This document shows, one piece after another, positions 24,737 through 35,624 of a stretch of DNA of 64,000 nt. Source of the DNA: Solirubrobacter sp963724195 (GTDB lineage Bacteria; Actinomycetota; Thermoleophilia; Solirubrobacterales; Solirubrobacteraceae). The position numbers were made by a program, and so were the translations under genes. The DNA lies in the NCBI GenBank assembly GCA_963724195.1, contig CAVRTQ010000027.1, positions 1-64,000 of the forward strand, given 5' to 3'. Under the pieces are notes generated by a model. The model worked only from the letters and a program-made list of their open reading frames with translations, searched no databases and was not told the DNA's origin. Position 1 is the first letter of the stretch, and the number at the start of each line of letters is the position of its first letter.

Positions 24737-25991
24737 CTACGGCTCTCTCCGTGCCGCGCGAATGAGGGCGCGCGCCGATGCCCGCATCGCGGGCCACCGG
24801 CGCGCCTCTCGACCGTGGCGGACCTCGGTCAGCGTTCGCTGCGCCGCAAGTTGGTCCTGATCGGCGGGGAGCTTGGGGGTGCCGGGGGCCCAAGCTGCCC
24901 GCCACTCCAACTGTCGTGGGACGACGTGCCGCGCGATCCGGGTCGGCACGGCCGTGGTCGCGATCCCGTGCCGCCCGACCCACGTCGTCGGCGACGGCAA
25001 CCGCCGCGCGATCCGCTCGCCTTTCGGCAGATCACGCGCCCAGATCGAGACGGGCGCGTCGCGGGCCTCGCGCACGGCGAGCTCGATCGCCGTCTCGCTG
25101 TCCGGCGTCTCGACCACGAGCGAGGGTGGGCTCGTCGGGGGGCGAGAGGAAGCGCGGGTCGTCCGCACCGACCACGAGCACCGTGGGGCGGGCCGGCGAG
25201 GCGGGGCCGGGCGCGTCGCCCCCGCCGCGCGTGTCCGCGGCGATGTCCGTGTCGGGGTCGCGCGGGTCGCCGACGCGCAGGGCGGACGCGGCCTCTTCCA
25301 GCGCGGCCACCAACCCGGGCACGGCGTCGCGGACCATCACGAGCCGCCCCGCCGCGGCTGGGTGGCGGCCGAAGCCCGCCCACACCGCGGCCTCGACCAC
25401 GCGCTCGCGCGGCGCGCCCGCGAGCACGAGCAGCATCCCGCGACGACCCGGACGGGGCAGGTCGATCACCCGCCGGCACAGCGTGTCGAGGTCGGTGTCC
25501 TCCGGCGCGTCCATCAGCAGCTCGCCCGGGATGCCGGCGCGCAGGAAGATCGCGCGCAGGCGCGGCACCACGGCCGCCAGGACCACGGCGTTCCCGGCCA
25601 GCAGCGCGGCCGCGGTCTCCAGCAGCGGCTCCGCGAAGGGCGAGGCGGACGGCCCGCGCACGCCGACGAGCCCCACCGGCGACTGCGTGACCCGCGTCGA
25701 GCGCCCCGCGAGCAGCAGCGCGCGCGGGGTCAGGCGCGTGTCGGCCAGCGCGCGCGGTCCGTCGTCAGCCAGAGCGGACAGCCCGCGCGCCGCCGGCAGC
25801 AGCTCGGACACCATCAGCTGCGAGACCGGCCAGCCCGTCTCGTCGGCCAGCCGCGGCGCCAGCTCGTCCAGCTCGTCGATCAGCGCCACCGCCGCCCGGC
25901 GCAGGTAGCGCGCCCGCGCCGCGACCGGCAGCACGGCCCACAGCGGGTGCGCCTGGCGGGCGGCTTCGAGGTCAATCGCGGCCGCGGGCAT
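24737..25991 (-). CDS. Aldehyde-dehydrogenase-like protein lacking the catalytic Cys (one frame break)
   Basis: About 418 residues. The middle follows the ALDH superfamily (ADETGWPVSQLMVSELLPAARG; VTQSPVGLVGVRGPSASPFAEPLLETAAALLAGNAV in order), with the Rossmann part intact. The segment that normally holds the nucleophile (GQ-C-x-R) reads GRHPAAAGRLVMV, without Cys, and the GGK loop is also unrecognisable. Catalysis is therefore doubtful. The frame changes near 25121; the continuation from SLVVETPDSETAIELAVREA ends at TAG 24737. It overlaps the rarA end by 20 bases. It may be a structural or binding homologue rather than the semialdehyde dehydrogenase the pathway needs. Confidence 0.7.
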
Positions 25992-27283
25992 CCCGGATTC
26001 GCTTCAGTCGCTCGCGCAGGTCGGGCTCGTTGTCGCCGGGTTCGAAGAACCGCAGGTGCTCACGGCCCTCGGGCAGGTGCTCCTGGTCGTTGATCGCGCC
26101 GGGATGGTCGTGCGGGTAGTCGTAGCCGATGCCGCGGCCGAGCTTCTTCGCCGCCGGGTACGCGGCGGTCCGCAGGGCACTGGGCGGGATCTTCGCGCCG
26201 TGCTCCGCGATCTCGGCCCGGGCGCGGCCGAACGCGACCCCGGCCACGTTGGACTTCGGCGCCATCGCGAGGTAGATCGTCGCCTGCGAGAGCGCGAACG
26301 TGCACTCCGGCAGGCCCACGTGCTCGACGGCGTGCGCGCAGGACACCGCGACCGTCAACGCCGCCGGGTCCGCGTTCCCCACGTCCTCGGACGCCAGCAC
26401 GATGATCCGGCGCGCGATGTAGCGCGGGTCCTCGCCCCCTTCGACCATCGCCGCCAGGTAGTACAGCGCCGCGTCCGGGTCGGACCCGCGGACCGACTTG
26501 ATGAAGGCGGAGATGTAGTCGTAGTGCTGGTCGCCGGCCTTGTCGTAGCGCAGGGCCTTGCGCTGCATCGCGTCCTCGGCGTCGGCCAATGTCACCGGCT
26601 CGCCGGTCCGCGCGGCCGTGTCCAACGCCAGCTCCAACGCGTTCAAAGACGACCGCGCATCGCCCGCCGAGCGCGAGGACATGAACTCGATCACCTCGTC
26701 GGAGACCGAGAGCGCCCACTTCCTCCAGCGCCCGCCGGAGCAGCCCGGCGATGTCCTCCGCCGTCAGCTCGTGCAGCTCATAGACCTGCGTGCGCGAGAT
26801 CAGCGCCGAGTTGACCTCGAAGTACGGGTTCTCCGTGGTGGCGCCGACCAACACCACCAGGCCCTCCTCGACCGCGGGCAGCAGCGCGTCCTGCTGGGCC
26901 TTGTTGAAGCGATGGATCTCGTCGAGGAAGAAGATCGTGTGGCGGCCGCTGCGACGCCGTTCGCGCGCTCGCTCCATCACCTCGCGCACCTGCTGGCGGC
27001 CCGCCTCCACCGCGGACAGCTCCTCGAAGGCCGCGTCGGCGTACTCGGCCAGCATCCGCGCCAGCGTCGTCTTGCCGGTGCCCGGCGGCCCGTACAGGAT
27101 CATCGAGTGCGGCTCGCCCGACTGGATCGCCGTCCGCAGCGCGCTCGAGTTGCCCAGCAGGTGCGTCTGGCCCACGAACTGCTCGAGCGTCTGCGGCCGC
27201 ATGCGCGCGGCGAGCGGCTGGTCGGCGGCCGGCGCTGAACGGGTGGCCGGCTGCTCCTCGGGCAGGTCGAAGAGACTCCCCAT
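25972..27283 (-). CDS. rarA: Replication-associated recombination protein A (one frame break)
   Basis: About 437 residues. AAA+ ATPase of the clamp-loader-like RarA/MgsA/WRNIP1 family acting at stalled replication forks. Walker A YGPPGTGKTTLAR near residue 55, Walker B IFFLDEIHRFNKAQQDALLP, sensor VGATTENPYFEVNSALISR, and the C-terminal tetramerisation domain (YYLAAMVEGGEDPRYIARR, GYDYPHDHPG) are clear. The start ATG at 27283 gives MGSLFDLPEEQ. The frame changes near 26710 between LEEVGAL and SVSDEVIEFM, probably a one-base error. Its start codon is only 9 bases from that of the divergent chrA. Confidence 0.92.
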
Positions 27284-27292
27284 GCGATAAGT

Positions 27293-28345
27293 ATGGGGCT
27301 CGTGGCCCCCGTCCCCCTGAGCACGGTGGCCCGCGAGTGGGGCCGGATCGGTGCGCTCGGCTTCGGCGGGCCGCCCGCCCACGTCGCCCTCCTGCGTGAT
27401 CTCACCGTCGACCGGCGCGAATGGATCGACCAGCGCGAGTTCGAGGACGCGTTCGCCGCGTGCAACCTGCTGCCCGGCCCGGCCTCGACCCAGATGTCGA
27501 TCTACTGCGCCCAGCGGGTCGCCGGCCGTGCCGGCGCGATCGTCGGCGGCCTCGCCTTCATCCTGCCCGGCCTGCTCGTCTGCCTGGTGATCGCGGCGGT
27601 CGCGCTCCAGGACGAGCCGCCGGCCGCCGTCGACGCGTTCGGGGCGGGCGCGGCGGCCGCGGTCGTGGCCGTGGTCGTCCAGGCCGGCCTGAAGCTGATC
27701 GACCCGCGCCGCGGCCTCGTGCTACGTGATCGCCGGGGCGCGTCGGCGCCGCGCTCGCCGGCCCGTACGTCGTGGCGATCCTGCTGCTCGCCGGCGGGTT
27801 CGAGCTGACGCGCCAGAAGGTCATGAGCGTCATGTGGCCCGCGCTGATCTGGCTTGCGGCCAAGGTCGGCGCCCTGTCCTACGGCGGCGGCTACGTGATC
27901 ATCCCGCTCATGTACGGCGACGCCGTCGAGCGCGCACGGCTGGATGAGCGAGCAGGCGTTCGCCAATGCCGTCGCCTATGGCCAGATCACACCCGGTCCG
28001 GTCACCCACACCGTCGCGCTGGTCGGCTACGCGGCCGGCGGGCTGGGCCCCGCGCTCGTCGCCACCGCGGTCGCCTTCGCGCCCAGCTTCGCGTTCATCC
28101 TCCTCGGCGCCCGTCACTTCGACCGGCTGCGGACGAGCGCGAATGCCCGCGCGTTCCTCGACGGCGCCGGCCCGGCCGCGGCGGGAGCGATCCTCGGGGC
28201 CGCGGTCCCGCTTCTCGGCGCGGTCGACACGACGTGGCAGTGGTTCGTGCTCGCGGGCGCCGCGATCGCCCTCCTCGCGCGTGTCCCGCCCCTTGCCGTG
28301 CTGGTCGCGGGCGCGATCGCAGGCCTCGCCACTACGCTCTTTTAG
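27293..28345 (+). CDS. chrA: Chromate transporter (CHR family; two compensating frame breaks)
   Basis: About 350 residues, two homologous CHR domains, each with several membrane helices. The first begins TVAREWGRIGALGFGGPPAH and contains NLLPGPASTQ; the second has the mirrored LSYGGGYVIIPLM and YGQITPGPVTHTVALVGY. CHR proteins export chromate or related oxyanions. The frame shifts near 27743 and returns near 27935, so total length stays a multiple of three while both domains keep their motifs. Sequence error is the simplest explanation. Divergent from rarA. Confidence 0.87.
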
Positions 28346-29653
28346 ATGGGGCTCGCTGAGGAGTTGCAGGACGAGACCGCCGAGGTCCTGTCCAGCCTGA
28401 TCCGCTTCAAGACGGTCAATCCGCCCGGCAACGAGCGGGAGTGCCTGGAGTGGCTCGCGGGCTACCTGGAGGACGCGGGGCTGACGGTCGAGCTGGCCGG
28501 CGCCGAGCCGGAGCGCCCGTGCCTGGTGGCGACGCTGCGCGGGGGCGACGGGCCGAGCCTCGGCTACCTCAGCCACGTCGACACCGTGCTCGCCGACCCG
28601 CAGGACTGGAGCGCCGACCCGTGGGGCGCCGAGATCCGCGACGGCTACCTGTACGGCCGCGGCACGATCGACATGAAGAACCAGACGGCCGCCGAAGCGG
28701 TCGCGGCGGCCGCCCTCGCTCGCCGCGGAGCCAAGTTCGGCGGCACGCTGAAGGTGATCGCCGTCCCCGACGAGGAGACCGGCGGCGTGCTCGGCGCCAA
28801 GTGGATCACCGAGAACCGCCCCGACCTCTCCAAGGTCGACTACCTGCTCAACGAGGGCGCGGGCGCGGTCATGCCGTTCGGCGACCGCCGCCTCTACGGC
28901 GTGTGCGTGGCCGAGAAGGGCACGTTCCGCTTCAACCTGCGCACGTCCGGCACCGCCGCCCACGCCTCCGTGCCCGGCCTGGCCAAGAACGCGCTGCTCG
29001 AGCTCGCCCCGCTGATCACCAAGCTCGGCGCGGGCCGGCCCGGCTTCGACCTCACCGAGGCCACCCACGCGCTGCTCGAGGCGCTCGGCGGGTCGGCCGA
29101 GGACCCGGAGGGCGCGCTGGAGGAGATCCGCACGGTCTCGCCGCCGCTCGCGGCCCTGGCCGACGCCGCGATGAGCGTCACGTTCGCGCCCACGATCGTC
29201 TCCGCGGGCGAGAAGATCAACGTCATCCCCGCGCGCGCCCAGGTCCGCGTGGACTGCCGCGTCCCGCCCGGCATGGGCGAGGACACCGCGCTGCTGCGGG
29301 CGAGGGAGATCCTGGGCGAGGGCGACTTCGAGCTCGAGTTCACCGAGGCCATCGTCGGCAACCGCTCCCCGGTCGACTCGAAGCTGATGGACGTCATCCG
29401 CGACTGGGTCGGCGAGCAGGACGCGGGCTCCGAGGCCGTCCCGACCGTCCTCCCGGCCTTCACCGACAGCCGCTGGTTCCGGGCCGCGTTCCCGGACTGC
29501 GTCGCCTACGGCTTCTTCCCGCAGCGCCACCAGACGGTCTACGAGACCTGGCCGCTGATGCATTCGCACGACGAGCGCATCGACGTGCGCGACCTCGGCT
29601 TCGCCGCCGCCTTCTTCCACGACCTCCCCGGGAGGCTCCTTGCCGGTTCCTGA
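28346..29653 (+). CDS. M20 family metallopeptidase/deacylase
   Basis: 435 residues, starting immediately after the chrA stop. The metal-binding motifs of the M20 (ArgE/DapE/carboxypeptidase G2) family are in order: LGYLSHVDTVLAD (His, Asp) near residue 75, GRGTIDMKN (Asp) near residue 106, VPDEETGG (catalytic and metal Glu) near residue 141 and MHSHDE near the C-terminus. The lid/dimerisation domain lies between. It hydrolyses an amide bond of a small peptide or acyl amino acid. The substrate is unknown; a role downstream of the nearby peptide importer is possible but speculative. Confidence 0.88.
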   Translation: MGLAEELQDETAEVLSSLIRFKTVNPPGNERECLEWLAGYLEDAGLTVELAGAEPERPCLVATLRGGDGPSLGYLSHVDTVLADPQDWSADPWGAEIRDGYLYGRGTIDMKNQTAAEAVAAAALARRGAKFGGTLKVIAVPDEETGGVLGAKWITENRPDLSKVDYLLNEGAGAVMPFGDRRLYGVCVAEKGTFRFNLRTSGTAAHASVPGLAKNALLELAPLITKLGAGRPGFDLTEATHALLEALGGSAEDPEGALEEIRTVSPPLAALADAAMSVTFAPTIVSAGEKINVIPARAQVRVDCRVPPGMGEDTALLRAREILGEGDFELEFTEAIVGNRSPVDSKLMDVIRDWVGEQDAGSEAVPTVLPAFTDSRWFRAAFPDCVAYGFFPQRHQTVYETWPLMHSHDERIDVRDLGFAAAFFHDLPGRLLAGS

Positions 29654-30440
29654 AGACAAGCTCCGACTCGGCGGCATGGCCCTGCGCAACGGCCTGCTCG
29701 TCCACGGCCCTTCGCACTGGGCCGTCGCGATCCGCGCCGACGACGGCTCCGTGAAGGTCGCGTCCGGCCACAAGCCGCGCGTGACCGAGTTCGACGGCAT
29801 CCCCGGCCTGCGCGGCCTCGTGCGCCTGGCGGAGTCCTTCGCGGTCATCCCGCTCGTCAAGCGGGGCCTGCCGCAGGCCAAGCTGGCGTTCGAGAACCCG
29901 TCCGTGATCGGCGTCGCCGCCGCGGCCTCGCTCACCGGCACGGCGATCAAGCGCCGCGTGAAGGGCACGCCGGGCGAGCTCGCCTCGGCGCTGGTGGGCC
30001 TCACGCCCGCGATCTTCGCCCTGCGCGGCGGGGAGCTCGCCGCCTACCACGGCGTCGAGCACAAGGCGATCGCCGCCTACGAGGCCGACGACGAGGACGC
30101 GCGGGACGCCACGAAGGAGCACGAGCGCTGCGGCTCGCACCTGATGGCGCCGATGATCGCCGCCAACGTCGTGGGCGCGCTGCTGCTCAAGCGCGCGATG
30201 GAGAAGCCGACGCCGCTCGCCGGCGGCATCGTCTCGCTCGCGGCCACGGCCGCCGCGGTGGAGGTCTTCGCCTGGAGCGAGCGCCACATCGACTCGCCCG
30301 TCTCCAAGGCGTTGAAGAAGCCCGGCTACGAGCTGCAGCGCGCGTTCGGCACGCGTGAGCCGGACGAGCGCCAGCTCGAGGTGGGCCGCGCCGCGCTGGC
30401 GGAGATCCTGCGCGTCGAGCAAGCACCCGACTCGAACTAG
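29640..30440 (+). CDS. DUF1385 membrane protein
   Basis: 266 residues, TTG start with GGGAGG site just before it, overlapping the peptidase end by 14 bases. It contains the DUF1385 signature: LGGMALRNGLLVHGPSHWAVA at the start and the metal-like YHGVEHKAIAAYE...HERCGSHL block near residue 138, between hydrophobic helices (SALVGLTPAIFAL, LMAPMIAANVVGALLL). The family is widespread and uncharacterised; the His/Cys residues suggest metal binding in the membrane. The conserved core is slightly short compared with Firmicutes members. Confidence 0.8.
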   Translation: MPVPEDKLRLGGMALRNGLLVHGPSHWAVAIRADDGSVKVASGHKPRVTEFDGIPGLRGLVRLAESFAVIPLVKRGLPQAKLAFENPSVIGVAAAASLTGTAIKRRVKGTPGELASALVGLTPAIFALRGGELAAYHGVEHKAIAAYEADDEDARDATKEHERCGSHLMAPMIAANVVGALLLKRAMEKPTPLAGGIVSLAATAAAVEVFAWSERHIDSPVSKALKKPGYELQRAFGTREPDERQLEVGRAALAEILRVEQAPDSN

Positions 30441-30457
30441 GGTCCAGACCCCCTAGT
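30436..30457 (+). terminator. Stem-loop after the DUF1385 gene
   Basis: Perfect 7-base arms ACTAGGG (30436-30442) and CCCTAGT (30451-30457) enclose the loop TCCAGACC; the TAG stop is inside the left arm. No T-run follows, so it may act as a weak terminator or mRNA end structure before the ftsH-like gene. Confidence 0.4.
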
Positions 30458-30491
30458 CGTTCGGGTCGTGGGCGACCACACTGGGTCGCCT

Positions 30492-32101
<1,610 letters not shown>

Positions 32102-32105
<4 letters not shown>

Positions 32106-32932
32106 GGCACGACGAGCCGGAAGGCGTTCGCGGCGGCGGTGACGTAGTCGAGGCCGCCGTCGACGAACTCGCCGTCGCAGTTGAGCTCGGAGCCCGGGGG
32201 GAGCTCGACCTCGACGACCTTGCCCTCGAAGTGGGAGACGCTGCGCTGGCGCTCGATCGTCTTCGTGCGCAGGCCCCAGGCGCGGCGGGCGAGGCCGAGC
32301 CGCGTGCCGGCGGGGACGATCACGACGTCGAGGTCGCCGTCGGTGGCGTCGGTGGCGCCGATCCCGCTGCCGCCGCCGAACGCGCCCGTGCAGGCCACCA
32401 TGACCTGCCAGGCCTCGGCGCTGTAGACCTCCTGCTGGTCCACGAGGACGCGGACGAGGAGCGGCTTGCCGGTCGCGGCGGCGCGGGCGGCGCCCATCCC
32501 GTAGGCGAGCGGGCCGAAGCGCGACTTCAGCGGCTGCGCGCGGCGCCCCGCGACGCTCGAGAGGCCGGCGGACGCGACGTTGACGAACGGGCGGCCGGAG
32601 GACAGGCGCCCGAGCTCGAGCGGGCGCAGCTCCGTGCCCTCGCGGGCGAGCGTCAGCGCCGCCTCGATGTCCAGCGGGATGGCGTTGGCGCGGGCGAAGT
32701 CGTTCGCGGTCCCGCTCGGGATGACGGCGAGCGGCACGTCGAGCTCTCCGGCCAGGGCCGCGACGCAGCCGATCGACCCGTCCCCGCCCGCGACCGCGAT
32801 CCGCTCAGGGGCGAACTCGCGCACCCCGTCGAGGGCGTCGATGCCGAACATCTCGGCCTTCAGGGCTGCGGCGAACGGCGCAGGATCGGTTCGGCCCCCG
32901 GAGGCGCGATTGGCCACCAGGGCGATCCGCAC
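32102..32932 (-). CDS. Diacylglycerol kinase-family lipid kinase
   Basis: 276 residues from a GTG at 32932. The N-terminus RIALVANRASGG and the catalytic loop RIAVAGGDGSIGCVAAL near residue 50, followed by LAVIPSGTANDFARA, are the hallmarks of the DAGK/LCB5/YegS fold. The C-terminal beta-sandwich domain ends GEFVDGGLDYVTAA. It phosphorylates a lipid alcohol; the exact lipid is unknown. It is convergent with the ftsH-like gene (4-base overlap) and divergent from the epimerase gene with a 26-base shared promoter region. Confidence 0.87.
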
Positions 32933-32944
32933 GTGACCCGAAGA

Positions 32945-32950
32945 TACACT
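32945..32950 (+). promoter_or_regulatory. -10 box of the methylmalonyl-CoA epimerase operon
   Basis: TACACT ends 8 bases before the GTG start at 32959, with no ribosome binding site between. A leaderless transcript starting at or near the GTG is expected. Confidence 0.45.
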
Positions 32951-32958
32951 CGCACGCT

Positions 32959-33360
32959 GTGTTCGGCCGCATCGACCACATCGGGGTAGCGGTCGCCGAC
33001 CTCGAGTCCGCGATCGAGCTCCATACCCAGGGGTACGGCATGCCGCTCGTGCATCGCGAGGTAATCGCGGAGCAGGGCGTCGAGGCTGTGCTGCTGGACG
33101 TCGGCGAGAGCCACGTGGAGCTGCTCCGGCCGCTCTCGGACGACACGCCGGTGGGGAAGTTCCTCGCCGCGCGAGGCCCTGGCCTGCATCACGTGGCCTA
33201 CCAGGTCGCGGATGTGAGCGCCGCGCTGGAAGCGGCGCGCAAGGCCGGACTGCGGCTGATCGACGAGACGCCGCGGACCGGCATCCGGGGGACGCAGGTC
33301 GCGTTTCTGCACCCCAAGACCGCCGGCGGCGTCCTGACCGAGCTAGTGGAGGCACATTGA
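32959..33360 (+). CDS. mce: Methylmalonyl-CoA epimerase (VOC family)
   Basis: 133 residues. Two glyoxalase-like beta-alpha-beta-beta-beta modules: RIDHIGVAVADLESAI at the start with metal-ligand His, HVELLRPL (Glu ligand), GPGLHHVAYQVADV (second His) and the C-terminal LTELVEA (last Glu). It interconverts (R)- and (S)-methylmalonyl-CoA in propionyl-CoA metabolism. GTG start downstream of a leaderless promoter. It heads a tightly packed run of plus-strand genes continuing to the cupin. Confidence 0.92.
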   Translation: MFGRIDHIGVAVADLESAIELHTQGYGMPLVHREVIAEQGVEAVLLDVGESHVELLRPLSDDTPVGKFLAARGPGLHHVAYQVADVSAALEAARKAGLRLIDETPRTGIRGTQVAFLHPKTAGGVLTELVEAH

Positions 33361-33578
33361 GTCCCAACGCCGCACGTCGTACCGCCCTCGGCTTTCAGGG
33401 CGGCCAGGTGCTGTCCCTGCGCCTGCCCGAAGAAGTCCTCGTTTCCCTGCGGACCACCCTCAAGGAGGGCAAGGACCGCTGGGTCGAAGTCGAAGCCGCC
33501 GACGGCGCCGTCCTGATCGATGTCGGTCAGGTCGTCTACTTGCGCGTTGAGTCAGACGAGCACCGAATCGGTTTCTGA
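33357..33578 (+). CDS. Small conserved-looking protein, unknown
   Basis: 73 residues, TTG start overlapping the mce stop (TTGA). No family recognised. The sequence alternates short predicted strands (VLSLRLPEEVLVSL, WVEVEAADGAVLIDVGQVVYLRV) and is acidic overall, suggesting a small beta-barrel or sandwich. Coupled translation with mce and normal third-position GC support a real gene. Confidence 0.6.
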   Translation: MSPNAARRTALGFQGGQVLSLRLPEEVLVSLRTTLKEGKDRWVEVEAADGAVLIDVGQVVYLRVESDEHRIGF

Positions 33579-34083
33579 CGCGCCCGCCTGGCGCGTCAGG
33601 TTCAACGCCGTCGATCTCGCGCTCTACCGGCGCGCGCGGTCGATGGCGCACGGACCCGACGCCGTCGGGATGGTGCGCCGCTACTCCAAGCTCGGTGAGC
33701 ACGGCGCCGTCTGGCTCGGCGTCGGGCTCACCGGCGCGCTCGTCGACTCGCCCCGGCGGCGCCACTGGCTGCGCGCGACCGCGACGGTCGGCGCCGCCTA
33801 TCTCACGTCCACCTCGATCAAGATGGCGATCGCGCGCAAGCGCCCCGCCGTCGAGGATTTGCCGCATCTGATGGCCACACCCACCGGTCTTTCGTTCCCG
33901 TCGTCGCATTCGACGTCGTCCTTCGCCGCCGCCCGCGCGTACGGCGCGCTGGTCCCCGGCGCGCCGCTGCAGGTCGCGGCCGCCGCGATGGCCTTCAGCC
34001 GCCTGTACCTCGGCGTCCACTACCCGTCGGACATCGTCGCGGGCGCGGCGCTCGGCACCGCCATCGGGAGCCTCGGACGATGA
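33547..34083 (+). CDS. PAP2-family phosphatase
   Basis: 178 residues from a TTG at 33547 (start uncertain; overlaps the previous gene by 32 bases). The acid-phosphatase triad is visible: KMAIARKRPAVED near residue 98, GLSFPSSHSTSSFAAA near residue 118 and SRLYLGVHYPSDIVAG near residue 152, each with its conserved Lys/Arg, His and Arg/His. Hydrophobic segments between the motifs place it in the membrane. It likely dephosphorylates a lipid phosphate such as undecaprenyl or phosphatidic acid; a lipid kinase gene lies just upstream on the other strand. Confidence 0.86.
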   Translation: MSQTSTESVSDAPAWRVRFNAVDLALYRRARSMAHGPDAVGMVRRYSKLGEHGAVWLGVGLTGALVDSPRRRHWLRATATVGAAYLTSTSIKMAIARKRPAVEDLPHLMATPTGLSFPSSHSTSSFAAARAYGALVPGAPLQVAAAAMAFSRLYLGVHYPSDIVAGAALGTAIGSLGR

Positions 34084-35165
34084 TGAAGGTCGGCCTCGTG
34101 GGGATGCCCAACGCGGGCAAGTCCTCGCTGTTCAACGCCTTGAGCCAAGCGGGCGCCGAAGCCGCGAACTACCCGTTCACGACGATCGAGCCCAACGTGG
34201 CCACCGTCCCGGTCAAGGACCCGCGGATGGAGCAGGTGGCGGCGACCGTCGGCGCCTCCAACATCGTCTGGGACACGATCGAGTTCCACGACATCGCCGG
34301 CCTGGTGGCCGGCGCGTCCAAGGGCGAGGGTCTCGGGAACAAGTTCCTCGCGAACATCCGCGAGTGCGACGCGCTCCTGCACGTGGTGCGCTGCCACACC
34401 GACGAGAACGTCATCCACCCGGCCGGGAAGGTGGACCCGGCGGCGGACATCGAGACGATCGAGACCGAGCTGCTGCTCGCCGATCTGGACTCCGCCGAGC
34501 GCCGGCACTCGCGCGTCGTTCGTGACGCTCGCTCGGGCGACAAGGTCGCGGTCGCGGAGGAGCAGTGGCTGCGCCAGGTGATCGAGGCGCTGCAGGCCGG
34601 CAAGCCCGCGCGCACCGTCCCGGTGCCGGCCGCGGCGCCCGACGCGGCCCGCAACCTGTACCCGCTGACCGGCAAGCCGGTCCTGTTCGTGGCCAACGTC
34701 AACGAGGGCGAGGACGCCGTCCCGAGCGTCGTCGCCGACCACGCCGCCGCGACCGGCGCGGGCGCGGTGGCGATCTCCTCCCGCATCGAGGCCGACCTGG
34801 CCGACATGGGGGACGACGAAGAGGCGGAGGCGATGCGCGAGGAGCTCGGCATCGGCGACTCCGGCCTGCACCGCGTCGTCAACGGCGCCTTCGGCCTGCT
34901 GCGGCTGATCGCGTTCTTCACCGCGGGCGAGGGCAAGCCCGCCCAGACGTGGCATCTGCGCGAGGGTCTCACCGCCTGGCACGCCGCGGGCGAGATCCAC
35001 TCGGACATCCAGAAGGGGTTCGTGCGCGCGGAGGTCATCGGCTGGGAGGCGCTCGTCGAGGCGGGCGGCTACTCCGGCGGCCGCGACCGGGGCACGCTGC
35101 GGTTGGAAGGCCGCGACTACCTGATGAAGGACGGCGACGTCCTCACGGTAAAACACACCGGGTGA
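34080..35165 (+). CDS. ychF: Obg-like ATPase/GTPase YchF
   Basis: 361 residues. G1 GMPNAGKSSLFNAL near residue 8, G3 DIAGLVAGASKGEGLGN near residue 71, and the nonstandard specificity motif FVANVNE near residue 203, which gives YchF its ATP preference. The C-terminal TGS domain includes FFTAGEGKPAQTWHLREG and ends DVLTVKHTG. Its ATG overlaps the PAP2 stop. A universally conserved, ribosome-associated protein. Confidence 0.96.
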   Translation: MMKVGLVGMPNAGKSSLFNALSQAGAEAANYPFTTIEPNVATVPVKDPRMEQVAATVGASNIVWDTIEFHDIAGLVAGASKGEGLGNKFLANIRECDALLHVVRCHTDENVIHPAGKVDPAADIETIETELLLADLDSAERRHSRVVRDARSGDKVAVAEEQWLRQVIEALQAGKPARTVPVPAAAPDAARNLYPLTGKPVLFVANVNEGEDAVPSVVADHAAATGAGAVAISSRIEADLADMGDDEEAEAMREELGIGDSGLHRVVNGAFGLLRLIAFFTAGEGKPAQTWHLREGLTAWHAAGEIHSDIQKGFVRAEVIGWEALVEAGGYSGGRDRGTLRLEGRDYLMKDGDVLTVKHTG

Positions 35166-35572
35166 GCGACTACACCCTCTTGCGGGGCGCCGACGCGCCC
35201 GACTACACCGGGGACGCGCCCGGCGCGTTCCTGGGGTACGCGAAGCCGATGGGCGCGGGCGAGATCGCGTTCAACCTGCGCGTGCTCGAGCCCGGCACGA
35301 CGAATGTCCCGCCCGGCTACGACGAGTCCCTCGGCCACAGCCACACGGACATCGAGGAGCTGTACTTCGTCGTCGACGGCGAGATCACGCTCAAGCTCGG
35401 CGACGACGTGCTGACGCTCGGCCCGCGTGACGCCGTCCTGATCCCGGCGGCGACGGTGCGCAGCGCGCGCAACACGTCGGACGCGCCGGCGACGCTCGCG
35501 ATGGTGTCGGTGACGATGGCCGACCCGGTCGCCGGCTCCGCGTTTCACGAGGGCTTCTGGCCCGTCGACTGA
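35162..35572 (+). CDS. Cupin domain protein
   Basis: 136 residues, GTG start overlapping the ychF stop (GTGA). Both cupin motifs are present: GHSHTDIEELYFVVDGE (His, His, Glu) near residue 60 and LGPRDAVLIPAATVRSARN near residue 88, where the last metal His is replaced, so metal binding may be incomplete. Substrate unknown. Last gene of the mce-ychF run. Confidence 0.8.
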   Translation: MSDYTLLRGADAPDYTGDAPGAFLGYAKPMGAGEIAFNLRVLEPGTTNVPPGYDESLGHSHTDIEELYFVVDGEITLKLGDDVLTLGPRDAVLIPAATVRSARNTSDAPATLAMVSVTMADPVAGSAFHEGFWPVD

Positions 35573-35612
35573 ATACGTCGAACATTTCATCCCCGGTCCA
35601 TCGGAGACTCGC

Positions 35613-35618
35613 TAGTGT
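35613..35618 (+). promoter_or_regulatory. -10 box of the GGDEF-like gene
   Basis: TAGTGT ends 6 bases before the GTG at 35625, the shortest spacing among the leaderless-type promoters in this window. Confidence 0.4.
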
Positions 35619-35624
35619 CGCGGC

